DNA of 64,000 nt from Cladocopium goreaui (Eukaryota > Sar > Dinophyceae > Suessiales > Symbiodiniaceae). This document shows positions 32,950 to 43,200 of this stretch, piece after piece. The notes under the pieces were generated by a model, which had not been told where the DNA came from, ran no database searches, and saw only the letters and a program-made list of their open reading frames with translations. The stretch is from positions 62,001 through 126,000 of the forward strand of contig CAMXCT020005101.1 in NCBI GenBank assembly GCA_947184155.2, read 5' to 3'. How positions within the stretch are numbered: the first letter of the stretch is position 1; every line of letters begins with the position of its first letter. The position numbers and the translations under genes are program-made.

Positions 32950-35327
32950 ACTTCAAGTCCAAAGGGTGCAGGATCGCAGGAATCGACCAGAACCCGTCGG
33001 AACCCATTGCTTTTTCCACCGGTGAGGCCTCTGAGTTACGCAAACTCAGTGGGGAGCTGCTGCGAGAAAGGCGAAAGCTCTTGGCACAGCTGCAGCAGAG
33101 GGAACAAAGCTGCACTGAATTGCTCAGCACCTTGGTTTGAACTGAGAAGATCTGGAAAGATTTGGAAAGATGACTTGTGAAAGATTCTTGAAAAGGCACT
33201 GAATGGATCTGAATGGGAGGTACTAGTAGGATGAAGATGGCTAAGGTGTGGAGGTGTTGTACTCGTACTGAGTTTGGATAATTTTGCTGACTCTTTAAGT
33301 CTTTTGATTGTTGACTGAAAGGGAAGAAACAGAAGAGTGAATGTGGTCAAAGTGCGCAGTTTTCGCCGAGGTGAGAATTTTGAGCTGAAAACCCTGCAGT
33401 CGCGTTTGTTCTCGGCTTTGGATCGCGCAAAGATTGACGTCCATGAATTTCTGAAGGAAGATGAGCGCAAGGTTCGAATGGCAGAGGCCAGCATTGGGCG
33501 ACAGAGAATGCCTACAGTCCTACACTTAAGAGTTTCACTTCTAGGTCTTTCGTAGCTTTTCCGAGTTTTTCCGTGTTTTTCCGCGTGTTTCCATGTTTTT
33601 CCGCGTTTTCCCCCCCCCACACCCCCCCACACCCCTCCACATTTCTCCACATGTTTCCACATTTCTCCACATTTTTCCACATGTTTCCACATTTCGCAAT
33701 TCTTTCACTTCGATCGACCTGGATATGTGATGATATGTGTTTGGTTTATTTTGGCTTTTCCCTCGTTTGAGGTGGACAAGCAATTGGAAGATGAACTGCG
33801 GCAGATGCACGCTGTTGTTGGCGACCAGCAGAAACGTTTGGATGCGCTGGTCCTTGAGAATGAAAGGCTTCGCGAACAATTGCAGGCCGCCGCCGGAGTT
33901 TCGCTTGGTTTTTGGGAGGTGTTCACAGTTTTGCACAGCCAATAGGATTCCTATTGGATTCCGATTGGTAAAGGGAAGTTTCCAGGAATCCAAGTTTCCA
34001 TAGCTATTTTGCAGCTGCGTTCCTGTACTACGACGCAATGGACTGTAGGCGAAAGATTTGCCGCAGCCTACAGATGAGCCTGCAAAGATGCCATGCGAGG
34101 CCTTCCAGGCCATATGTTATTCGGTCGGGCGCGTTCCTTTGCCCACAAAACATTTGCATGTTGCAGTACAGACAGACTCATCAAGCACCGTAAACAAATG
34201 CCCTACATATTCAAAACATGTTTGACACAAATGTGACACACATGTGTGTGATCATGTTTGCACCCATGAGCCATGCCTGGTTCCTATGCCACTGTCGGAG
34301 CCACAGGAGATGCCAGCCGAGGCATCCCTCGGTGCGGCGCCGCCATCCCCGGCGGCTCCGGAGGCTCCGGAGGCACCGAAGCCGCGGCCCTGGCCGCTGC
34401 GGGCATCGGTGGCGCCGCTGCGCAACGCGAAAGCCCTGGCAGAGATCCGCCACGTGCGATTGGGGGTGCGGCTGATGCCCACTGCCCTGCGATCAAATGG
34501 TCGAGCTGTGGAAAAACTCGAGGTTGGAGGGTTGTGGTTCTTGGATTGGTCATTGGAAGTTGTCTTGATGCTTGTTCAATTCAAGATAGTCAAGACAGTG
34601 GCAATAGTGATGCAGAGTTTCATGGATTGTAGGGATTCAGATCATTTGCTGAGAGAAATTCTTCAGTGGCGCCAGGTGAGTTTGAGCTTGGCAGAACCTG
34701 CGGAAGCAGTGCTGAAGCTGCTGCTTGATGCTGGGCTGTTTTGGCCTCGAGCAGCTTCCAGCCTGGGACCTGCGCAGGTGGGAAACCTTGAGCTCAACCG
34801 TTGGATGGTGAAGCTATGGAGATTGAAAGTATTGAAAGGTGGTAATGCATGGGTGATGCAGTTGATTGCAGCAATTGATGTCATACAGACACCAGCTACC
34901 AGGAGGGTGGGCTTCGTGAAGGGCATTTCTTGCTGAATGGTAAAGCCCTGAGCCTCGATCTTCCTTTGCAAGATCAGGGTGTGCAGGAGCCGATGTCACT
35001 CTAGAAAAACTGGAAGGCAACAGGATACCCGGTTTTGCAGCAGAACTGGTGTGTGCAGATATCTCAAGTTGAAGCTACTTGAATAGATACTGTAGCTTGC
35101 AGTGAGACGCAGTGAGTATCTCTTCTCTTTTCTTGTAGCACTGCTACACCAAAAACACACCACGCCGTGGTGTAAAGGAGGGAAGCGAGCTGCGCTTGGT
35201 CAAGGGCCGCAAGGCCATGGGCCAGCTGGCATGTCAGGGCGTCTTCGCACCTCGACTTCCACGGGGCATCTTGATGAGTGCCGAACCCTGGGAACCCAGG
35301 ACTAGCAGGACTCGGATTTTGCCTTGA
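32950..35327 (+). CDS. Coiled-coil protein, multi-exon
   Basis: Exons: about 32958-33139, with ELRKLSGELLRERRKLLAQL; 33337-33515, with FELKTLQSRLFSALDRAKID; 33771-33905, with LEDELRQMHAVVGDQQKRLD and LENERLREQLQAAA; about 34282-34480, Ala/Pro/Glu-rich then ALAEIRHVRLGVRL; 34677-34780, with AEAVLKLLLDAGLFWPRAA; about 35138-35327, with LRLVKGRKAMGQLACQG, ending in TGA. The first three show heptad-like Leu/Glu/Arg/Gln spacing typical of coiled coils, as in cytoskeletal or centriolar proteins. No motor or other catalytic domain is visible. Unity of the gene rests on order and the shared coiled-coil character of the first three exons. The last exons may be separate. Confidence 0.55.
33550..33695 (+). 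repeat. Pyrimidine-rich degenerate 10-bp array
   Basis: About 14 diverged units of ten bases, first of the type ttttccgcgt, then ccccccccac, then atttctccac. Nearly all purines are confined to fixed positions in the unit. It sits just upstream of the coiled-coil exon at 33771, where it could extend the polypyrimidine tract of an acceptor. Confidence 0.85.
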
Positions 35328-36600
35328 AATGCATCTGGATGTGGCATGGACCTTTGGATGGCGCTGAGTCAAAACCGATTGCACAGTTTTTTTGGCATGG
35401 TTCGGTTACAGAGTCCCTGTACTGTATCCGAAGTGCATTTGTAGGCGGAAAACAGCACAACGGCTCGCAGGAAGGCAGCAGTTGACTTCTTTGACAAAGT
35501 CAACAATGTCGACATGGACCACATGGCAAAGATCACCATGATCAAGTTGCTTTGCTGAAGTTTGTGCATCGATGGCCAGAAATGCAGGCAAGTTTGTAGC
35601 CATCCATCTCACCACAGCCATACAGGGCTTAAATTTGAGACCACGCCCATGTCCACTGCGGAGTGAGAAAGAGAGAGGGAGAGATCAGATAATTGACAGG
35701 CTTACAGTACTTAAATGAAGGTGTGTTCCCTTTTCAGAACCCACATAGAATATATTGTATACAAGTTTGCATCCACAGCGAGCTGAGACGTGGCCAGACG
35801 AAGCCCTTCTACAAGACTGAGCCGGTCTGAGAGCAAATTGTTTCGTGGGCCTTGGTCCATGAATGGTCCTTGACGCTTTACAGAGAAATGTTGATCCAGC
35901 TTGAAATTTGAAATTGCACACATTGAAGGATACAAAAGCCTTGTCTATGAGTTTGTGCAGCGACCACCTCCACTACACAACTAACCTCAAGAGCTTCGTG
36001 ATTGCAGTAGCGTGCTGTGTTTAAAAACATAGGCACATTGTAACAAGATGCTTCTCAGCGGCCCCAGAAACCGCTCAATTCCAAGCTTGCTAAATTGTCA
36101 AATCCTGAGAAAACCAACCAAAACAACTGGAAATCAACATGTCCACAATCCAGATTCTTTGATTATATCCTGACTGATGTCTGGGGCGGCTGCTGCAGTT
36201 CGGAGAAAATTGCTGACTGCTGTGAGCAAAAAATACTCTTCTGAAGAGTTTGCCTGAACTGAACCGTCACTGAGTAAGAATCTGGGTGAACATCTACAGC
36301 AACTCCAGTGTGGTTCAAGCTTGTGACATCTTGTGACTTGGGTGTCCAGGAGATTGCAGCCTATCTCAGCAAAATCCTGCTGCTGGCGACATGGCTTGGT
36401 CAGAACCTCGAAGATGCGCAATGCGGCGCTTCGTGGGATCAGTTTGAGAGATTGGGATGCCCATCATTCAGCCACACATGCGCATCAGTTTGTGATCTGC
36501 CAATCGCTGAGTTGACATTTGCAGTTTTGCTGTGTTTTTACATGGTGAATTGCCGCAGCATTCTTGATTCATTTTAATAGGGGCAGCTTTTGCAAAGTTG
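35328..36600 (+). other. Stretch with two weak exon candidates
   Basis: Possible exons at about 35440-35557 (KAAVDFFDKVNNVDMDHMAK, then stop) and 35775-35830 (ELRRGQTKPFYKTEP, then GT). From 35900 to 36600 I see nothing convincing. The stretch just before 36606 is presumably the 5' flank of the dioxygenase gene. Confidence 0.35.
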
Positions 36601-36605
36601 TAGCA

Positions 36606-38672
36606 ATGAGCTCCGACTCTTTTAGCCGAGTGGGTGTGGCCGGACTGGTGGCTGGAGCCGCTGCCACCGCCTTTGTTGGCCCTGCGTTGAGTCGCAGTGC
36701 TCCCTCCCCAGCTGGAGCCGCCCCAGCTTTCCGTGGGACTTCCCAATCCACCGCGTCTGGGGTCAGCTTCGGTACTGCTGCGTTGGGCACAGCCACCCTG
36801 GCTGCCGTTGCCACCAGCGCCCGAAAGCAACGCACCAGCCGTACGGCCAAAGTGGTTCGCCAGCAAGCGCCGCCCAGCACTGCAGTGGCGGAGCGCAAGA
36901 CGGAGGATCTCACAGGTGCCTTGCCTGACTGCCCCGGCACCATTTGGAATGCAGAGGACATTGACATCAAGAAGCTTCCTCCAGTGAAGCAGACAGCACC
37001 TTTGATCATTGATGCGGCCGAGTTGGGAGATGAACTGAAGAAGGGCACGGAGAAACAATGGGTTGCAGCCCAGAAGGACAAGATCATGGCCCAGTTGCAG
37101 GATCATGGTGCCATTTGGTTCCGCAACTTTGAAACCACCAAGCAGCCAGATGGTTTCAGGGAGTTCTATGAGGCCTTGCAGTTGAACCCTTGCCTGGATC
37201 CCATCCACACCTCCGGTCTCCGGGCCATGGAGGAGAAGAAACATGCCGTCTACGAGGCCGTGAACAAGCCATCCCTGGCAGGGCACTTTGTGGGGCTCCA
37301 CAACGAATCCACCTTTGTGAAGACCGCGACCTATGGAGCTTTCGTGTGCTTCAAGCAGGCCTCTGAAGGTGGCGGTGAATTTTTGATTGCCGATGGAGCC
37401 AAGATCTTGGAGGACATGGACCCGGCTGTTTTGGAGAGGATCTACACCAACAAGGTCCGTATCTCCGTGAGCAACTTGGATCTCAACTTCTTGGGATCTT
37501 TGCCCGACGGCATGAGGGAATCCGCCTCGGACTTCTTCCAAGACTTGATCTTCAAGGTCGTGGCACCCAAGTTCGACATGGATTTGGAGATGGTTTACGG
37601 TGCCGACCAGTCCAATCCCTATCGCCTGCAAGCCATTGAGCATGCACAGTCGCCAATCAACAAGCACCCTGTGACAGGCAAGGTGGCGCTAAGCTGAGGA
37701 AAAGAATGAAAAACATAATATCTAAAATCATACATGTTCCTGATATATCTAAAATCATACATGTTCCTGATATTTGCCTTTTACACATTTAGTATCCTTT
37801 CATTGTTGGTTTTTCACTGCCGACTTCTGGGGCTTTGCTGACATTGAAATCCCAACGTGTGGGAGCCTTGAGGCCAGCCAGTTTGGTTCTGCAACTTGCA
37901 CAACCACAGCCGCTACCTGCGGGACAGGCGTCCGTGCACTGTGCCAGAGGTTGGTATGACGGACGTAGCTTGACTGCAAGTCATTGTTGATCATTGTTGC
38001 ATATTGTCGATGTCTTTACTCTTTGCAAGTTCCCTGGCAAACACATCTGTAGGTTGGGAGTCATGTTTGGGCCATTTGGATGCTTCAAGTCGCAAGCAAG
38101 TCATGTTCCCCATATTTTTCATGATTTTTCCACCATGTTTTGAGGTCTCAAAATTGTGTCAATGGGAAACACGTGGAAAAACGGAGATGTTCTGAGGTCT
38201 ACAGCGGAGACCTGTCGGCCATCCCTTATGACGACGTCCGACACATCAACGAGGTTTGCGAGAAGAACATCCAAGTCATGGCCATGAAGGACAGAATGTC
38301 AAACATGGTTATGTGTGGTTATGTATGTATGGTTATGTAATGTATACTAACCCCTTTCGGTCCCCATAAACTATAGGAAACTGTTTTGCAAAGATATTTG
38401 GTTACTTTAACTTCTCGTTTTGGCACATGTTTGGATATGTTTGGTGTGTTAAAACATGTCCCTTTCTTGGGGGCCATCTCACAGTCACCCTCAAGGAGGG
38501 TGACGTGGTCCTGCTGGACAACTACCGCGTTCTCCATGGCCGCAACACCTTCAAGGGCGACCGCAAGCATGCCGTGACCTGGTTTGAGTCTTGTGGCGAG
38601 CCTCTGGCGAACAACCAGAAGCAGAAACCAGATGACTTCATGAATGAACTCATCAACAAGACCTTGGTCTAA
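36606..38672 (+). CDS. TauD/TfdA-family dioxygenase with plastid-type presequence (second copy)
   Basis: Exon 1 is 36606-37682, exon 2 is 37878-37949, exon 3 is about 38197-38292 and exon 4 about 38466/38494-38672, with TAA at 38670-38672. The joints read through in frame (HPVTGK|PVWFCNLHNH and CTVPE|VYSGDLSAI). Residues 1-90 have two hydrophobic segments (VGVAGLVAGAAATAF and FGTAALGTATLAAVA) separated by a Ser/Ala/Pro-rich stretch. That is the layout of dinoflagellate three-membrane plastid leaders. Catalytic signatures are GLHNEST, whose His-x-Glu supplies two metal ligands (about 37297), LLDNYRVLHGR with the distal His (about 38534), and an Arg following. The family uses Fe(II) and 2-oxoglutarate to oxidise a small substrate. 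The ligand Glu instead of Asp occurs in some family members. Substrate unknown. Confidence 0.85.
37719..37771 (+). repeat. 27-bp direct duplication in intron 1 of the second TauD-like gene
   Basis: The unit beginning atctaaaatcatacatgttc occurs twice in tandem with almost no difference. It lies between exons 1 and 2. Confidence 0.85.
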
Positions 38673-40160
38673 GCAGCGCCTCGAGTGTGGCTCGAGTACA
38701 CACAACAAAAAAGTGACACCCGATGACACCCGTGAGTCAGATGTTGTTGGCACCGCAAAAATTGCGATGACGCACCCATTCTCCGTCATGAAGATCATAG
38801 AGCCAACCAAGTTTTTAAACTTTGTTGTTGATTGATTGATCGATTGATTTAAAGCAAACTCACTTGACCGATGACATTGATATAATCACATGATTTTGGT
38901 CGATAAAATTGTGTTTTTGGTAGCCAGTGTTGCAGCACAAGTTGTCGTTGCAAATGATCTTCCATCAGTTTTGTGTGTAACTTGCCCCTTACACGATGCC
39001 ATCGTTGGCTGCACCGCGAAGGGCCTTTTTACATGACACATACCCATGCAGGGCAGTCGAGAAAAAGCTGATGTGCAAGTGAAAGTTTGATGTCACAGCT
39101 GATGTGAGATTATTCGTCTAGATTTGGCAACCTAAGATTTGCAGCTTAAGCTGTTGAGTTTGAAGTTGCCCCTCCTGAGGTTCGAAACAGGCATTTGAGC
39201 CGCTGATGCAACGAATCGAAAAAAAGCTGGAGGTCCAGTCTAAACGCGTTGTTTTTTTCGCTTTCTGCGAACATCGATTGTTCCTAAAGCATACAGTACT
39301 GTACCTTAGACTTCTGAAAGGACTGATTGAATTGCCAAAGACAGCGCTGTCTAGGTCCTGAACATGTTCTCATGATTGCCATGCCATGTTTAATTACATA
39401 GAATTACATGACATACTCTAGTTGGCTATGCTTTTTGCCGCTGCATTTTGTTCACAGCCTAACACTAACTTGCGTTTTTGTCGCATCCGCCCCCACGCTT
39501 TCCTCGCTTCTCTTTCGCTGGGATGCCAAGGTCTCGCAATTGATAACCGTCCTTGGACTTAGCCTAGGTCATGTTGATCCACTAAAACGGTTGTGTTTGG
39601 AACTGTCAGACTGACGGCATCAAAAGAATTCTATGAACTTGGCTTCCTACCTTTGAGTTGTGCACCTGCAGCCATGAGGGGTACAGTCAAAGCCAGGTTG
39701 GTATTTGGGTATTGTTTGGCCTTTGCTCGATAGATTGGACAAGAACTGAAAGGATGGCTCGTTGCCTCCAAATTCCATCATGCCATGCTCAATGTGTTCT
39801 GGATTCCCTTATAATCCCGTATCCCAGGAAAGCCAAATATCTTTCATTTGACGTCAATAATTTATATGATTGTAGTATATTGTAGTCACACCGACACATT
39901 CGCATCAAACTTCAGGTGTGTGAACAAACATGGGTCGGGCGCTTGGAGATCTTTGGAGATTGCTGGAGCCGTGGTCATTTTAACAAGACACCAAACTACT
40001 ATGATGTCAAACAATCAGATTCTGGGTGAGCATGTGTGAGTTTACCTTCACACTATTTCTTGTGAAACATTCATTCAGAATTCGATTCTAAATCATCTAA
40101 ATCTCTCCTTGCATTGCACGCAGAAGCTTCTTGTTTGAGTGGCATTTTATCATATTTTAT
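38673..40160 (+). other. Intergenic stretch
   Basis: About 1.5 kb with no coding-like frame that I can support. Frames at 39408-39614 and 39658-39885 are hydrophobic but lack exon boundaries or motifs. It probably carries the 3' end of the dioxygenase gene and the 5' flank of the valyl-tRNA synthetase gene. Confidence 0.45.
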
Positions 40161-40280
40161 TGAGCTTGGTGCAGAAACTTCGGGTTCGAGGGGATTTTGT
40201 GGTGTCGCCGGGCACTGTTGTCAGCCACGTGGTGCCGGCTCCCACGGCGCGTGGGCGGCCGCATTGGCATCGGCTGGCGG

Positions 40281-43200
40281 ATGGCGCTTGAAGTGGATGA
40301 ACTCTGCAGCGGCCTAACCCGCAGAGCCGGAGGTCTGGCCCCGGCAGGTGCCCCGGCAGCCCTGGCTGCATCACCTGCAGCACCGAAGAAGGAAAAGGAA
40401 CCGAAGAAGGAAAAGGTTGCGAAGGAGAAGCCCACCTGGGGTGAGCCTGGAAAGGGCAAGGAGAAGAAAGAAAAAGCCAAGACCAAAGTTGTAGAAGAAG
40501 AGATACAGGAAACACCACATGGAGAGAAGAAAGACATGACCCGTGTCATGGCAGCCGCCTACAATCCCAAGGCTGTAGAGTCTGCATGGGATGCATGGTG
40601 GGAGAAGAGAGGCTTCTTCACGCCAGATGCCAAAGCAGCACAGGGCAGTTGCGAATCAAAGAGGTTCGTGATGGTAATTCCTCCGCCGAACGTGACTGGC
40701 AAGTTGCACTTGGGTCATACCTTGACTGGTGCCATTGAGGATGCCCTCACACGGTGGCACCGCATGTGCGGAAATGCCACTCTTTGGGTGCCAGGTGTTG
40801 ACCATGCGGGCATTGCAACTCAGAGTATCGTGGAGCGTCGCCTTCTGAAAGAACAGAAGTTGACTCGTCATGACTTGGGCCGAGAAGAGTTCTTGAAACA
40901 CGTATGGGCCTGGAAGGAGATGAACGCAGGCCACATCAAGAAGCAGTTGCAGCGCATCGCAGCTTCAGTGGACTGGACACGTGAAAGATTCACCATGGAT
41001 GATCGTTGTGCCCGTGCAGTGGAGGAAGCCTTCATCCGATTCCACGATCAGGGTTTGATCTATCGAGACAATCGCTTGGTGAATTGGTGCCCTTATTTGC
41101 GCACTGCCCTGTCGGATCTTGAAGTGGACTATGAGGAGATTCCTGGCAAAACCTATGTGACCATTCCAGGCTTTGATGGCAAAGTGGAGGTTGGCGTGCT
41201 GTGCGAATTCAAGTACATGATCAAAGGAAGCAAGGATTCCCTGACAGTGGCTACCACGCGATTGGAAACCATGCTTGGTGACACTGCCGTGGCTGTTCAC
41301 CCGGATGACGAGAGATACAAGGCATTCCACGGCAAAGAGTTGGTACATCCCTTCTTTCCGGATCGCAAGATGGTGGTGGTGGCAGACACCATCGTGGAGA
41401 GAGATTTTGGTACTGGCTGTGTGAAGATCACACCGGCCCATGACCATAATGACTTTAAGACCGGGCAACGGCATGGCTTGCAGCAGATCAACATCTTTTC
41501 AGAGGATGGCAGTATCAATGAGCTGGGAGGAGAGTTTGCGGGCCAGCATCGCTTCCAGGCGCGAAGTACAGTGGAGGAGGCACTCAAGAAGAAGCTGGGA
41601 CCCATAATTGTGTGACAAGATTGCAGGTGAGGTAAACACCTAATTGACCTAGATAATTATACGTATAATCTTAGATATAATGTAGTAAAAGACTGCTAAA
41701 GATACTCAAAATTTCAAGACCAAAAGGGAATTCTGATTGTTTGTGGAACCCCCAGGAGATGAGTTTGAAGGATTTTAAAGGCCGGTGATGGTGCAGTAGT
41801 GCGTTGTTTCCATGGCTTTTCCGAGGAAGGGCCTGTGGGTTGACAAGAAGTCACACTCCATGCGCTTGGGCTTTTGCTCCCGCTCCAAAGACATCATCGA
41901 GCCCTACCTGAAACCTCAATGGTGGATGAACTGCAAAAACTTGGCAGATCAAAGTGTAAACTTGACAAGTTGGCAAGACTTTCTTTGATCATAAAACCTT
42001 GCTGAACACAGATGAACACATTTTTGAAGCTTGATCATGTCCAAAGGTTCAATTGCAGTATGACAAGTCTTGTTCCAAAATGGATCACATCCGAGGTAAA
42101 GGCCGTGCGAAACGGAGATCTGAAGATCCTTCCAGAATTTCACCATCAAACTTGGTACAACTGGTTGGAGAACATCCAGGAGTGGTGCATCTCACGTCAG
42201 CTTTGGTGGGGTCACCGGATTCCAGCGTACAAGGTGATCAAACCCGCGCAGAAGGAGGAGAAGTGGTACACTGGCAAGACTGCAGCAGAAGCAGCTGCCA
42301 AAGCCGAGAAGGACTTGGGACAGAAGGCAAGGCGAGCCAAAAATCGGGGGTTCAAAGATGTTGAAAATGGGAACATTTGACTGTTTGGTAGCCCTAGCCC
42401 TGCTGCGCAGACAAGGCAACTTTGCAGGCTTCATGGGCCATGGGATGCCATGGGTGTTTTGTTCAGATTTTTGGTAAGTCAGTCTGACAGTTCTCAAGGT
42501 GGAAGTGGAGCAGGATGAGGACGTTTTGGACACGTGGTTTTCCTCCGGACTTTTCCCCTTCTCAGTGTTTGGATGGCCAGACACGGAGGGCAACGCAGAC
42601 TTCAACTCTTTTTTCCCAACCTCGCTGTTGGAAACAGGCAGGGTTGGTGCCAGTCAGTGGTGTTTGTATGGAGAACACCTACTGTATGGGTCTAATTAAC
42701 ATCGATATTATTTACTTACTGCTTTGGCCTCTTTCTGTGTTAGGGGCCATAGCTACCCAGGATCTATTTGTAGAATCCTAGGAACTATTTATAGATATAT
42801 ATCATATTATTATAATTATATATATATATTATTAATATTATATTATATTATATTATATTACATTATATTATATTATATTACATTACATTATATTATATAT
42901 ATACACCGGCTATTGTGGGGTTCACCAGGGTACTAGGGTTGTGACCCATGGCCATGTGTTGCTGATTTCCAAAGATGTTACCCTTCTTGCGGCCGGCCTT
43001 CTGTGGACAGGACATGACATTCTGTTCTTTTGGGTAGCGCGGATGGTGATGATGTCTTTGGGCCTCACTGGCAAACTTCCATTCCACACGGTGTACTTGC
43101 ATGCCACTTCGCATGTCATTGAGAGATTTTCTTTTGGTTGCGGTCAGCTGCGGATATTTGTTTTGCCCAGATGACAGTGTTGCAATTTTCCAGTTGCGCG

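Noticed and set aside
36468..37667. A 399-codon minus-strand frame opposite the second TauD-like gene
   Set aside because: The + strand encodes a conserved enzyme with splice joints in frame. The antisense frame has no motif and is taken as a composition effect.
40197..40280. In-frame extension upstream of the ValRS ATG as a mitochondrial leader
   Set aside because: The stretch is Arg-rich and open back to 40164 but has no ATG. Without cDNA the ATG at 40281 is the safer start.
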